Assembly (NCBI RefSeq): GCF_900187975.1 | Contig: NZ_FZPC01000009.1 | Span: 62,001-126,000, forward strand | From: Pseudomonas delhiensis | GTDB lineage: Bacteria > Pseudomonadota > Gammaproteobacteria > Pseudomonadales > Pseudomonadaceae | Reading direction: 5' to 3' | Length of the DNA stretch: 64,000 nucleotides | In this document: positions 27,167 through 36,016 of the stretch, one piece after another | Numbering within the stretch: position 1 is the first letter of the stretch | Layout of the letters: every line of letters begins with the position of its first letter | Notes under the pieces: model-generated | Told to the model about the DNA's origin: nothing | The model's input: only the letters and a program-made list of their open reading frames with translations | Database searches by the model: none | Program-made: the position numbers and the translations under genes

Positions 27167-28552
27167 TCAGGCGGCCGTCTCGAAGCTCCAGTACGGTTTC
27201 GACGAGCCCAGTGCCGCCGCCGGCAAGGCCCACTGCAACGGCGTGCCTTCCAGCAGCAGTGGCGGGCGCAGGCGCTGCGCCGGGCCCCAGGCGGTGGTCT
27301 CGATGGCCGGGCCGAGATCGGCCGGTGCCTCTTCGGCCAGGGCCGGCAAGGCGTCGGCCCGCATCCCCTGCTCCACCAGGAACTGCGCGGTGCGCGCCAG
27401 CGACAGGCGCCAGGTGCTGCCGCGCCCGCTGCCCAGGCGCCGGCCCAGGCCACAGAGCGCGGCGGCGGCCATCAGGTAGCCGGTGGCGTGGTCCAGGGCC
27501 TGCACCGGCAGCGGCACCGGCTTGTCGGCCTGGCGCCAGCGCATGCCGGCCTCGGCGATGCCGGTGCTCATCTGCACCAGGCTGTCGAAGCCCCGTCGAT
27601 TGCGCCAGGGGCCGCTCCAGCCGTAGGCGTTCAGGCTCACGTCGACCAGCCCCGGCGCCAGGTCCTGGCGCACTTCGGCGTCGAAGCCGAGGTTCTCCAG
27701 GGCGTCGCCGCGGTAGCCGTGGATCAGCACGTCGGTGTGGCGCAGCAGTTCCTCGAAGCGCTCGCGCCCGGGCAGGTCCTTCAGGTCCAGGCGCGCGCAG
27801 CGCTTGCCCAGGCAGACCTCGGGGATCACCCCCGGCTCGTCCCAGCCCGGCGGGTCGATGCGCAGCACCTCGGCGCCCAGGCCGGCGAGGAAGCGGCTGG
27901 CCACCGGCCCGGCGAGCACCCGGGTGAGGTCCAGCACCCGCACCCCGGCCAGCGGCCGGTCCGCCGCCAGCGCCCAGGCCGGCGCGGGGGCGATGGCCTG
28001 CTCCTGGCTCCAGACCAGGTCCTGCTCCGCCAGGGCCTGGCCCTGGGGGTGCGCCTTCCATTCGTCGATGGAGCGCATCTCCGCGGCGCAACCGCCGGTG
28101 GCCACCACCGCGTGCTCCAGCTCGGCCTTGCTCCAGGTGGCGACGCGGGCCGCCGCCTCTTCGCGGCTGGCCACCGGCCCCAGCACGCGCACGACCGCGG
28201 CGCGGTGGTGCGAGGCGTTGGTGTGCAGGCGGATCCAGCCGTCGCGGGTGGCGTAGTCGCCGGCGATGTCGCCCCACATGGGCGGCAGCGCCCAGCCCTG
28301 GGGCCGCAGCGTCCAGGCGAACCAGAAGGACGCCAGGCGGCGGTCCACCTGCAGCGCCCCCGGCGCCTGGCCGGCGCGCTTCAGCAAGGCCGCGGTGGCC
28401 AGGCCGGCAGCGGCGATGGAGGCACTGGCGAGGTCGGTGACGGCGAAGGTCGAGGGCAGCCCGCCCTCGGCCTGGAAGGACAGGGGCGCGGGCAGGGCCG
28501 CGTTCTCTTCCAGGGCCTGCCACAGGGCCCTGGTCATCTGGCTGGCGAGCAT
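27167..28552 (-). CDS. CaiB/BaiF-family CoA transferase
   Basis: A 461-residue type III CoA transferase. The central motif VRVLDLTRVLAGPVASRFLAGLGAEVLRID matches the family signature around the CoA site, and RCARLDLKDLPGRERFEELL plus DVLIHGYRGDALENLGF follow. The N-terminal 170 residues form an extra half-domain that some longer members carry. The acid substrate is not indicated. It is convergent with the RND pump (6-bp gap), and no other pathway genes are next to it. Confidence 0.87.
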   Translation of the reverse strand: MLASQMTRALWQALEENAALPAPLSFQAEGGLPSTFAVTDLASASIAAAGLATAALLKRAGQAPGALQVDRRLASFWFAWTLRPQGWALPPMWGDIAGDYATRDGWIRLHTNASHHRAAVVRVLGPVASREEAAARVATWSKAELEHAVVATGGCAAEMRSIDEWKAHPQGQALAEQDLVWSQEQAIAPAPAWALAADRPLAGVRVLDLTRVLAGPVASRFLAGLGAEVLRIDPPGWDEPGVIPEVCLGKRCARLDLKDLPGRERFEELLRHTDVLIHGYRGDALENLGFDAEVRQDLAPGLVDVSLNAYGWSGPWRNRRGFDSLVQMSTGIAEAGMRWRQADKPVPLPVQALDHATGYLMAAAALCGLGRRLGSGRGSTWRLSLARTAQFLVEQGMRADALPALAEEAPADLGPAIETTAWGPAQRLRPPLLLEGTPLQWALPAAALGSSKPYWSFETAA

Positions 28553-28657
28553 GCTGCACCTCGATCGAAGGAGTCCATGAAACGGACCCGCCAGGCAACC
28601 TTAGCCCGCCCGCCGCGCCGCCGCGAGCCGGCCTTGCGCCGCAGGGGAATCGCAGGC

Positions 28658-28687
28658 AATAAAAAACCCGCCGGTGGCGGGTTCTTT
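28658..28687 (-). terminator. Rho-independent terminator of the lipoprotein gene at 28762
   Basis: AACCCGCC (28665-28672) and GGCGGGTT (28676-28683) form a perfect 8-bp stem with a 3-base loop. Read on the minus strand it is followed by TTTTATT. It lies about 75 bases beyond the stop at 28762. Confidence 0.75.
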
Positions 28688-28761
28688 ACTGGGGCGCTAG
28701 TCCTTTAGCGATGTGCCTACCATCGCCCCCGAAGCGTGAAAATTTCGTGAAGAACCTTGAG

Positions 28762-29157
28762 TCAACCTGAATAATCCAGTGCCGTCCAGGCACGGCTGAG
28801 GTCGTCGCGGATGCGACAGGCGGACAGGTCGCCGCCCTCCTCACCCACGCTCAGCAGGCGGGTGGCGCCGGTGCCGTCGTCGTGCACCTCGGTCAGCGTC
28901 TGCAGGCGGCCGCAGTTGGGCGTGTCTATCACATAGCTGGCCACCACCGCCGAGCGCGAGCGCGGCACGCGGATGGCGTCGCGCACGATGCCGTGTTCCT
29001 CCACCCGCTTGCCGTCGGCCACCAGCACCGCCCAGGCCTCGCGGCCGTCGATCACCAGGTAGGCGCCATTGGCCTTGGGCCCCTCGGCCTGCGGCTGGGC
29101 GCAACCGGCGAGCAGGGCCAGGAGGGTGAGCACCAGCAGGGCTTTGACTTGCTTCAT
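28762..29157 (-). CDS. Small lipoprotein of unknown function
   Basis: A 131-residue exported lipoprotein. MKQVKALLVLTLLALLAGC is a lipoprotein signal with lipobox LLAGC (Cys19). The mature part is short and mixed (AYLVIDGREAWAVLVADGKRVEEHG, then two further cysteines in DTPNCGRL and LSACRIRDD that could form a disulfide). The ATG at 29157 has AAGAGGA upstream. It is divergent from the LexA-controlled gene at 29356; the LexA box at 29257 lies 100 bp upstream of its start, so it might also be affected by SOS. I do not recognise a family. Confidence 0.8.
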   Translation of the reverse strand: MKQVKALLVLTLLALLAGCAQPQAEGPKANGAYLVIDGREAWAVLVADGKRVEEHGIVRDAIRVPRSRSAVVASYVIDTPNCGRLQTLTEVHDDGTGATRLLSVGEEGGDLSACRIRDDLSRAWTALDYSG

Positions 29158-29256
29158 CACGCGTTCCTCTTCTTCGTCGTCGCCGCGGGGCGGGGCCCGG
29201 TTTCGCGGCGGCCATGGATTCAGTGAGCCAGCGGAAACCATGGTAGCCACAAAATA

Positions 29257-29272
29257 CTGTTCATGCATACAG
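29257..29272. promoter_or_regulatory. LexA (SOS) box 1
   Basis: CTGTTCATGCATACAG fits CTG-N10-CAG and extends to TACTG...CAGTA. It lies 84 bp upstream of the 105-residue gene at 29356 and between it and the divergent lipoprotein gene. Confidence 0.85.
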
Positions 29273-29355
29273 TATTTTTCGATTATCCTTCCGTCATCGA
29301 CGAAAGGCACCCTGGCAACAGGTGGCAGGCAAGGACCCGAACAGGAGCGAAAGCG

Positions 29356-29673
29356 ATGGTGGACATCCGCCAGATGAAATACACCGTGAACCACATGGGC
29401 GTGGAGGAAGTCAGCGAAGCGGTCGCCGAACTGCACCTCGAGGGCCTGGTCACCGAGGGCAAGACGCCCTTCTCCCGCACCCACTTCAACACCTGCTTCG
29501 CCGAGATCGAGGCACTGCTGCAGCGCGCCGGCTACCACCGCCCGCTGGACGTGGTGGGCTACCAGGGCCAGGCCTACGCCATGTTCGACCCCACGCGCTG
29601 GGATGCGGTGGAGGTGCTGCGCTGGCTGAAGGAATACGTGGAGGAGGCGCGCAGCGAGGCGGCGGGGGCCTGA
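29356..29673 (+). CDS. Uncharacterised SOS-controlled small protein
   Basis: A 105-residue soluble protein with a LexA box 84 bp upstream. The start at 29356 is set by AGGAG eight bases before it; longer in-frame starts would run into the LexA box. The chain is rich in aromatic and acidic residues (MKYTVNHMGVEEVSEAVAEL, SRTHFNTCFAEIEALLQRAGY, AYAMFDPTRWDAVEVLRWL), with no signal peptide and no recognised domain. It does not resemble YebG or SulA by eye. The P. aeruginosa LexA regulon is known to include small unnamed genes; whether this is one of them needs a search. Confidence 0.8.
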   Translation: MVDIRQMKYTVNHMGVEEVSEAVAELHLEGLVTEGKTPFSRTHFNTCFAEIEALLQRAGYHRPLDVVGYQGQAYAMFDPTRWDAVEVLRWLKEYVEEARSEAAGA

Positions 29674-29807
29674 ACCTTGCCCCGCCGCGGGGATGGCAAA
29701 AGGCCGCAAAGGCTTGCCGCAGAGCGGCCGGGCTTGCGCTGAAGGAGTTCGGCCACTAATGTCCTTGGGGCAGTTACGCACCACCACGCTGAATCAAGGA
29801 CGAGTCC

Positions 29808-29984
29808 ATGAGCAAGACGCTCCCCCAGGACTGGCTGTGGGCCTACCAGAAACTCCGCAGCCTCGCGGTCGGCCGCACCAGCTCCGCCTTCCTCGCCACC
29901 CTCTACCACCTGCGCGGCGATACCGGCCCCTTCTACTGCAAGGGCGGGCTGCGCAAGTCGCGCCTGGTGCGCAAGGAGTCCTGA
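29808..29984 (+). CDS. Small basic protein (58 aa) of unknown function
   Basis: The start at 29808 has AAGGA at good spacing, and codon use is typical for the genome. The protein begins MSKTLPQDWLWAYQKLRSLA, is mixed in the middle (SSAFLATLYHLRGDTGPFYC) and ends in a basic tail (KGGLRKSRLVRKES). There is no signal peptide or clear membrane helix. It is 134 bp after the SOS-controlled gene and could be read from the same transcript. Confidence 0.55.
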   Translation: MSKTLPQDWLWAYQKLRSLAVGRTSSAFLATLYHLRGDTGPFYCKGGLRKSRLVRKES

Positions 29985-29990
29985 GGCGGC

Positions 29991-30228
29991 TCATCGCGGA
30001 CGGAGTCCGCTCCTACGGTTAGCGCCGCGCCCCTTGTAGGAGCGCGCCCTGCGCGCGATCGCGGGCAGGGCCCGCTCCTACAAGGTTGACGTCGAGCTTC
30101 CCGCGCTCACGGAGCCATCCGTAGGGCGCATAACGCCTACGGCGTTATCCGCCGCCGCCATCGGGCACCGGTGCCTCGGCCAACGGCGGATAACCGCGAA
30201 CGGTTATTCGCCCTACGATTGAGCCCGA
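29991..30228. repeat. Mixed REP-like repeat cluster
   Basis: GCGGACGGAGTCCGCTCCTA (29996 onward), GTAGGAGCGCGCCCTGCGCG (30035 onward) facing GGGCAGGGCCCGCTCCTAC, and a pair GTAGGGCGCATAACGCC (30121) / TTATTCGCCCTACG (30214) fill the 265-bp gap between two genes. Confidence 0.7.
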
Positions 30229-30249
30229 GCGTCGGCGAACGGCGCCCAT

Positions 30250-30594
30250 TCAGGGATACGACTGCCGCTGCCCGTTCGAGCGCGTCGTCCCCGGGGTGAC
30301 GTCGAATTGCACGCCGTTGGGGTATTCGATGCTCTGGCGGATGCCACTGTTGGTACCACCGCCGCTGTTGTCGATGATCACCCGGCTGGAGCCTTGTTCG
30401 TAGCCGCGCGGAACCTGCACGCCACCGTAGCCGTCATAGCGCTGCACACTCGACGAGCTGTCGATGCTGCCACTGGCGCCGGGGCTGACGTAGATGCGCT
30501 CGATGCTGCGCACCGGCGGCTGGCCGGCCAGCGCCGCCCCGGCCAGCAGGCTGGCGAGCAGGCCGCAAAGCGCTCGGCTCTTCATGCTGGTCAT
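30250..30594 (-). CDS. Small secreted protein of unknown function
   Basis: A 114-residue exported protein. The signal peptide (MKSRALCGLLASLLAGAALA) is cut before GQPPVRS. The mature part is rich in Ser/Gly/Tyr (SPGASGSIDSSSSVQRYDGY) and lacks recognisable motifs. GGAGG lies ten bases before the ATG at 30594; a second in-frame ATG at 30585 gives the more compact signal peptide. It is divergent from endonuclease I (146 bp). Confidence 0.7.
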   Translation of the reverse strand: MTSMKSRALCGLLASLLAGAALAGQPPVRSIERIYVSPGASGSIDSSSSVQRYDGYGGVQVPRGYEQGSSRVIIDNSGGGTNSGIRQSIEYPNGVQFDVTPGTTRSNGQRQSYP

Positions 30595-30739
30595 GCTGGC
30601 TGAACCTCCGGTTAGGCTGGAAATGCCCCCAGTCTAACAACTCCAGTTTCCTACGTACCTGTTCCTTGCCATTCGATTGCCACGATTGGCAGATCGTTTC
30701 ATATCAGTAAGATGCGACGATTTCTGAAAGAAGTTTCTG

Positions 30740-31459
30740 ATGAATATTCGTCGCACAGCCTTCCTCCTCTTGATTGCGGTCCTGCCCCTGGCCGCCTCCG
30801 CCGCCGCCCCGCGCACCTTCCAGGAAGCCAAGAAGATCGGCTGGAAGCTCTATGCCCGCCAGTCGGTGGAGTTCTATTGCGGCTGCCGCTACAAGGGCAA
30901 CCGCGTCGACCTGGCCAGCTGCGGCTACGTGCCGCGCAAGAACGCCAAGCGCGCCGGGCGCATCGAGTGGGAGCACATAGTCCCGGCCTGGGTCATCGGC
31001 CACCAGCGCCAGTGCTGGCAGAGCGGCGGGCGCAGCAACTGCTCGCGGCACGACCCGGTGTACCAGCGCGCCGAGGCCGACCTGTTCAACCTGGTGCCGA
31101 GCATCGGCGAGGTCAACGGCGACCGCAGCAACTTCGGCTACGGCTGGCTGCCGCAGCAGGCGCCGCAGTATGGCGCCTGCCCGATGGTCATCGACTTCAA
31201 GGCGAAGAAGGCCATGCCGCGCCCGCAGATCCGCGGGATGATCGCCCGCACCTACTTCTACATGAGCGACCGCTACGGCCTGAGGCTGTCCAGGCAGGAC
31301 CGCCAGTTGTACCAGGCCTGGAGCAGGCAGTACCCGGTGGAAACCTGGGAGCGCCAGCGCAACCAGATGGTCGGCTGCGTGATGGGCTGGGGCAACCCGT
31401 ACGTGGGCAAGATCGACCTGCAGGGCTGCGGTACCGCGGGCAGCGTCGCCGGGCGCTGA
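30740..31459 (+). CDS. endA: Periplasmic endonuclease I
   Basis: A 239-residue nuclease of the EndA/Vvn family that cuts double-stranded DNA non-specifically outside the cytoplasm. The signal peptide MNIRRTAFLLLIAVLPLAAS is cut before AAPRTF. The beta-beta-alpha-metal motif is RIEWEHIVPAW, with the general-base His, and the distal Asn/metal ligand segment is EADLFNLVPSIGEVNGDRSN. Conserved cysteines (YCGCRYKG, ASCGY, QCW, NCSRHD) suit the disulfides of the family. A function in nutrient scavenging of DNA is usual. Confidence 0.93.
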   Translation: MNIRRTAFLLLIAVLPLAASAAAPRTFQEAKKIGWKLYARQSVEFYCGCRYKGNRVDLASCGYVPRKNAKRAGRIEWEHIVPAWVIGHQRQCWQSGGRSNCSRHDPVYQRAEADLFNLVPSIGEVNGDRSNFGYGWLPQQAPQYGACPMVIDFKAKKAMPRPQIRGMIARTYFYMSDRYGLRLSRQDRQLYQAWSRQYPVETWERQRNQMVGCVMGWGNPYVGKIDLQGCGTAGSVAGR

Positions 31460-31549
31460 AAGCCAGGCGACGGCCGCCGCGCCCGGCAGTAGACTCAGCG
31501 GGTGCGCCCTGTCGCGCAGGCCTCTTTCCCCCTGTCTGGAGTACCTCGC

Positions 31550-32056
31550 ATGTCCCTGTCGATCTACCAGATTTCCGTTCCGGTGTTCATCCGCATGCTC
31601 GGCAACCTCTCGGCCATCCTGGCCAAGGCCGAGGCCCATGCCCAGGCCAGGTCCATCGACCCGACGGTGTTGCTGAACGCCCGCCTGGCCCCGGACATGT
31701 TCCCGCTGGCGCGCCAGGTGCAGATCGCCAGCGACGCCGCCAAGGGCTGCGCCGCCCGCCTGGCCGGCGTGGAGATTCCCAGCTACGCCGACGACGAACA
31801 GAGCTTCGCCGACCTGCAGGCGCGCATCGCCAAGACCATCGACTACCTCAAGGGCTTCAAGCCCGAGCAGTTCGAAGGCGCCGAGAACCGCGAGATCCAC
31901 ATCAAGACGCCGAGCCGCGAGCTGCACTTCAAGGGCCTGGACTTCCTGCTCGGCTTCGCCAACGCCAACTTCTACTTCCACGTCACCACCACCTACGCCA
32001 TCCTCCGCCACAACGGCGTGGAGCTGGGCAAGATGGACTTCCTCGGCGGCGCCTGA
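31550..32056 (+). CDS. DUF1993-family protein
   Basis: A 168-residue cytosolic helical protein with the family features SIYQISVPVFIRMLGNLSAIL, ARLAPDMFPLARQVQIASDAAKG split across residues 45-68, and FKGLDFLLGFANANFYFHVTTTYAILRHNG. The fold is DinB/YfiT-like (four-helix bundle), and the function is unknown. The ATG at 31550 follows CTGGAGTACC. It is a single gene between endA and the Lrp regulator. Confidence 0.88.
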   Translation: MSLSIYQISVPVFIRMLGNLSAILAKAEAHAQARSIDPTVLLNARLAPDMFPLARQVQIASDAAKGCAARLAGVEIPSYADDEQSFADLQARIAKTIDYLKGFKPEQFEGAENREIHIKTPSRELHFKGLDFLLGFANANFYFHVTTTYAILRHNGVELGKMDFLGGA

Positions 32057-32093
32057 GCCCGCCCGGTGCCGGCCACGCCGGCACCCTCCCCCC

Positions 32094-32567
32094 CTAGCGC
32101 CCGGGCAGCGGCAGGCTGGTGGTCGACTTGATCTCCGACAGCGCGACTATGGAGTTGATCTCCTGGATGCCCGGCACCTGCGACAGGCGCTCGAAGAAGA
32201 AGCGCTCGTAGGCCTCGATGTCCTCGGTGACGATGCGCAGCATGAAGTCCACCGCGCCCATCAGCACATGGCACTCCAGCACCTCGGGGAACTCGCGGAT
32301 GGCCGCGGCGAACTCGGTGAGGTTGTTGCGCCCGTGGGTGTTCAGCTTCACCTGGGCGAATATCTGGGTGTTCAGGCCGATCTTCTTGCGGTCCAGCAGG
32401 GTCACCTGGCGGCGGATCACCCCTTCTTCCTTCAGGCGCTGGATACGCCGCCAGCACGGCGACTGCGACAGGCCAATGCGCTCGGCGATCTCGGCGGTGG
32501 AGAGCGTCGCCTCCTCCTGCAGCAGGGCGAGGATGCGCTTGTCGTAGGCATCCAGCTCGATCGGCAT
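32094..32567 (-). CDS. Lrp/AsnC-family transcriptional regulator
   Basis: A 157-residue regulator. The HTH is LDAYDKRILALLQEEA and AEIAERIGLSQSPCWRRIQRL, and the C-terminal RAM/ACT domain is VLECHVLMGAVDFMLRIVTED and VPGIQEINSIVALSEIK. It belongs to the BkdR/Lrp-like activators of amino-acid genes. It is divergent (98 bp) from the small ACT-like protein at 32666. The intergenic DNA contains TCTATTC twice (32570 and 32601) and ATGC-ATTCAC-GCAT (32584-32597), a plausible Lrp site. Confidence 0.92.
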   Translation of the reverse strand: MPIELDAYDKRILALLQEEATLSTAEIAERIGLSQSPCWRRIQRLKEEGVIRRQVTLLDRKKIGLNTQIFAQVKLNTHGRNNLTEFAAAIREFPEVLECHVLMGAVDFMLRIVTEDIEAYERFFFERLSQVPGIQEINSIVALSEIKSTTSLPLPGR

Positions 32568-32665
32568 TATCTATTCTCCAACCCATGCATTCACGCATAG
32601 TCTATTCGCAAAACATCTCCATCGCCGCTCATTTCGCAAAGCAAAACCCGGCCGGGCCACCGACA

Positions 32666-33052
32666 ATGAGCCACCTCCCAGCCTTGCCGGTCACCGCCAT
32701 GAACCAAGCCGTTTCCCTGCCCACCCGCACCGCCGCCCTGCCCGCCAGCCTGCTCGACGCCGGCCCCGGCGAGCGCCCCGACGGCTGGACCCGCCGCCCG
32801 GCCGACGCGGCGCGCCAGGCGCACTTCGCCATCCGCGCCGAGGCCGATGCCGACGTGCTGTGCAAGCTGCTGAACCTGTTCGCCCTGCAGGGCTGGCTGC
32901 CGGCCGAAGTGCATGCCGTGCAGGCGGGCGAATGGCTGCAGGTGGCCCTACGCGTACCGGGCATGCCGGAGCGGCGCGGCGAGGTGATGGCCGAGCGCAT
33001 GCGCTCGCTGGTCAGCGTGGCGACGGTGGAATTGGCGTTCAGCAGCTTCTGA
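32666..33052 (+). CDS. Small ACT-like domain protein
   Basis: A 128-residue protein (or 117 residues from the ATG at 32699). The C-terminal 75 residues look like a single ACT-type beta-alpha-beta module: HFAIRAEADADVLCKLLNLF, then WLPAEVHAVQAGEWLQVALRV and SVATVELAFSSF. Such stand-alone modules often bind amino acids. Its position divergent to an Lrp-family regulator supports an amino-acid-related role. The fold is read by eye only. Confidence 0.6.
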   Translation: MSHLPALPVTAMNQAVSLPTRTAALPASLLDAGPGERPDGWTRRPADAARQAHFAIRAEADADVLCKLLNLFALQGWLPAEVHAVQAGEWLQVALRVPGMPERRGEVMAERMRSLVSVATVELAFSSF

Positions 33053-33192
33053 CGGCGCAATCTGTCCGTTCAGCGATACAGGCTGGCTTTCTCGCGTTAG
33101 CCGGAAGGCCAGCACGGACATAGAGTCGGAACCGTCATCCGTCCGTCAGAGGCGGCGACCGCATTCTTCGTACCTTGCCCGAGATGATCGCC

Positions 33193-34197
33193 ATGGCTCG
33201 TCCACGTCTGCTCCCCGACAACTTCACCCTGGCCCTGGTCGCTACCGTGGCCATCGCCAGCCTGCTGCCCTGCCAGGGGCCGGTGGCCACCGCCTTCGGC
33301 TGGATCACCAACCTGGCCATCGGCCTGCTGTTCTTCCTGCACGGCGCCAAGCTGTCGCGCCAGGCCATCATCGCCGGCGCCACCCACTGGCGCCTGCACC
33401 TGCTGGTGTTCGCCTGCACCTTCATCCTCTTCCCGGTCCTCGGCCTGGTGCTCAAGCCGGTGCTCTCGCCGCTGGTGACCCCGGACCTGTACCTGGGCCT
33501 GCTGTACCTGTGCGCCCTGCCGGCCACCGTGCAGTCGTCCATCGCCTTCACCTCACTGGCCCGCGGCAACATCCCGGCGGCGGTATGCAGCGCCTCGGCG
33601 TCCAGCCTGATCGGCATCTTCCTCACCCCGCTGCTGGTCCAGCTGCTGCTGGGCGTGCACGGCGACACCGGCGTCTCCACCCTGGACGCCATCGGCAAGA
33701 TCACCCTGCAGCTGCTGGTGCCCTTCATCGCCGGCCAGGCCCTGCGCGGCGTGATCGGCGGCTGGGTGGACCGGCACAAGCCGGTGCTGCGCTACGTCGA
33801 CCAGGGTTCGATCCTGCTGGTGGTCTACACCGCCTTCAGCGCCGCGGTGATCCAGGGCCTGTGGCACCAGGTGCCGCTGGCCGCGCTGGCCGGCCTGGTG
33901 GTGGTGTGCTGCATCCTGCTGGCGCTCGCCCTGTTCGCCACCAGCCAGCTCAGCCGGCGCCTGGGCTTCGACAAGGAGGACGAGATCACCATCGTCTTCT
34001 GCGGCTCGAAGAAGAGCCTGGCCACCGGCGTGCCCATGGCCCAGGTGCTGTTCGCCACCGGCAGCATCGGCGTGATCCTGCTGCCGCTGATGCTCTTCCA
34101 CCAGATCCAGCTGATGGTCTGCGCGGTGCTGGCCCAGCGCTACGCCAAGCGCCAGCAGGAAGCGGCGGCCACGGCGCAGGTGGCGCAGTCGCGCTGA
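33193..34197 (+). CDS. Bile acid:sodium symporter (BASS) family transporter
   Basis: A 334-residue inner membrane protein with about ten hydrophobic helices, starting at LALVATVAIASLLPC. The family motifs are NLAIGLLFFLHGAKLS, LPATVQSSIAFTSLARGN (the crossover helix with the sodium site) and KEDEITIVFCGSKKSLATGVP. The members close to this length in Pseudomonas are annotated YocS/BASS transporters of organic anions; the substrate is unknown. In-frame starts exist at 33184 and 33193; the latter gives the MARPRLLPDNF opening. Confidence 0.88.
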   Translation: MARPRLLPDNFTLALVATVAIASLLPCQGPVATAFGWITNLAIGLLFFLHGAKLSRQAIIAGATHWRLHLLVFACTFILFPVLGLVLKPVLSPLVTPDLYLGLLYLCALPATVQSSIAFTSLARGNIPAAVCSASASSLIGIFLTPLLVQLLLGVHGDTGVSTLDAIGKITLQLLVPFIAGQALRGVIGGWVDRHKPVLRYVDQGSILLVVYTAFSAAVIQGLWHQVPLAALAGLVVVCCILLALALFATSQLSRRLGFDKEDEITIVFCGSKKSLATGVPMAQVLFATGSIGVILLPLMLFHQIQLMVCAVLAQRYAKRQQEAAATAQVAQSR

Positions 34198-34239
34198 GCC
34201 GTTCGGTGCGATGTATCCGCAATAAGCCAGACGCCGGCC

Positions 34240-34572
34240 TTGCCAGCGTAATCGCGGATGAATCCGCTCCTACCGGTGAGAATGCCAGGCTTCACGGCAA
34301 CCTGTAGGAGCGCGCCCTGCGCGCGAATCGCGGGCAGGGCCCGCTCCTACACTACCCGCTGGCAACTCTTTTCGTAGGAGCGAGCTTGCTCGCGAACAAA
34401 CGCGGTGCCATGCGGTTCGCGAGCAAGCTCGCTCCTACGAAGAGCATCTCGGTGCAAGCCGCAAGACAGTCCGCCTAAATGGCAGGAGAAGCCCCACCGT
34501 AGGATGGTGTTGAGCGAAGCGATACCCATCGCCACGGCCACATGGGTTTCACAAGCTCAACCCATCCTACGA
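34240..34572. repeat. Dense REP-like repeat cluster of three classes
   Basis: It fills the 377-bp gap between the symporter and glutathione reductase genes. In order it holds ATCGCGGATGAATCCGCTCC (34250); GTAGGAGCGCGCCCTGCGCG (34304) facing its inverse; the GTAGGAGCGAGCTTGCTCGC class as an inverted pair (34375-34440); and an inverted pair of the GTAGGATGGTGTTGAGCG / CTCAACCCATCCTAC class (34499-34570). No gene is visible. Confidence 0.75.
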
Positions 34573-34574
34573 GA

Positions 34575-35930
34575 TCAGCCCACCGGCGTACGCAGGGTGA
34601 CGAACTCCTCGGCCGCCGTCGGGTGGATGCCGATGGTTTCGTCGAACACCCGCTTGGTGGCCCCGGCCTTGAGCGCCACGGCGATGCCCTGGAGGATCTC
34701 GCCGGCCTCCGGGCCAACCATGTGGCAGCCCAGCACCTGGTCGCTGTCGGCGTCGACGATCAGCTTCATCAGGGTCTTTTCCTGGGACTCGGTGAGGGTC
34801 AGCTTGAGCGCGCGGAAGCGGCTCTCGAACAGCTTGATCCGGTGCCCGGCGGCGCGCGCCTCGTCCTCGGTGAGGCCGACGGTGCCGATGTTCGGCAGGC
34901 TGAACACCGCGGTGGGGATCAGCTTGTAGTCCACCGGCCGGTATTCCTCGGGGCGGAACAGCTGGCGGGCCACCGCCATGCCCTCGGCCAGGGCCACCGG
35001 GGTCAGCTGCACGCGGCCGATGACGTCGCCGATGGCGCGGATCGACGGCTCGCTGGTGCGGTAGGCCTCATCGACCTTGACGAAACCCTTGTCGTCCAGC
35101 GCCACCTCGACGTTCTCCAGCCCCAGGCCGTCGAGCATCGGCCGGCGGCCGGTGGCGTAGAACACGCAGTCGGCCTCCAGCAGGCGGCCGTCCTTGAGGG
35201 TCGCCAGCAGGCTGCCGTCGGCCTGCTTGTCGATGCGCGCGATGTCGGCGTTGAACTGCAGGTCCAGGCCCTTCTTCGTCAGCTCGTCGCGCAGGTGCTC
35301 ACGCACGCTGCGGTCGAAGCCGCGCAGGAACAGCTCGCGGCGGTACAGCAGGGTGGTCTGCGCGCCCAGGCCATGGAAGATGGAGGCGAACTCCACGGCG
35401 ATGTAGCCGCCGCCCACCACCAGCACCCGGCGCGGCAGCTGCGGCAGGAAGAAGGCCTCCTGGGAGGTGATGACGTGTTCCTTGCCGGGGATGTCCGGCA
35501 CCTGGGGCCAGCCACCGGTGGCGATGAGGATGTTGGCGGCGCGCAGGCGCTGGCCGCCCACTTCCACGGTATGGGCGTCGACCAGGCGCGCGTGGCCTTC
35601 GAGCAGGGTCACCCCGCTGTTCACCAGCAGGTTGCGGTAGATGCCGTTGAGGCGGTGGATCTCGCGGTTCTTGTTGGCGATCAGGGTCGGCCAGTCGAAG
35701 CGCGCCTCGCCCAGGCTCCAGCCGAAGCCGGCGGCCTGCTCGAAGTCCTCGTGGAAGTGCGCGCCGTATACCAGCAGCTTCTTCGGCACGCAGCCGACGT
35801 TCACGCAGGTGCCGCCCAGGTAGCGGCTCTCGGCCACCGCCACGCACGCGCCGAACCCCGCGGCGAACCGCGCGGCACGCACGCCGCCGGAACCCGCACC
35901 AATCACGAACAGGTCGAAATCGAAAGCCAT
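34575..35930 (-). CDS. gor: Glutathione-disulfide reductase
   Basis: A 451-residue NADPH-dependent flavoprotein that reduces glutathione disulfide in the cytosol. The FAD-binding GAGSGG lies at residues 11-16, and the redox-active disulfide is Cys42-Cys47 in [13 protein letters not shown]. The NADPH motif is [15 protein letters not shown]. The C-terminal catalytic His-Glu pair is in [10 protein letters not shown]. The start at 35930 is set by GGAGA at six bases and gives exactly the family length; longer reading adds a non-conserved leader. It is a single gene. Confidence 0.96.
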   Translation of the reverse strand: MAFDFDLFVIGAGSGGVRAARFAAGFGACVAVAESRYLGGTCVNVGCVPKKLLVYGAHFHEDFEQAAGFGWSLGEARFDWPTLIANKNREIHRLNGIYRNLLVNSGVTLLEGHARLVDAHTVEVGGQRLRAANILIATGGWPQVPDIPGKEHVITSQEAFFLPQLPRRVLVVGGGYIAVEFASIFHGLGAQTTLLYRRELFLRGFDRSVREHLRDELTKKGLDLQFNADIARIDKQADGSLLATLKDGRLLEADCVFYATGRRPMLDGLGLENVEVALDDKGFVKVDEAYRTSEPSIRAIGDVIGRVQLTPVALAEGMAVARQLFRPEEYRPVDYKLIPTAVFSLPNIGTVGLTEDEARAAGHRIKLFESRFRALKLTLTESQEKTLMKLIVDADSDQVLGCHMVGPEAGEILQGIAVALKAGATKRVFDETIGIHPTAAEEFVTLRTPVG

Positions 35931-36016
35931 CGTCGTTCTCCACTGGCAGATGCCCGGCAGCATACCTCATCGCCGCTGGCCTATCCTGCCAGCAGAGCCC
36001 ACAGGAGGAAGCCGCC

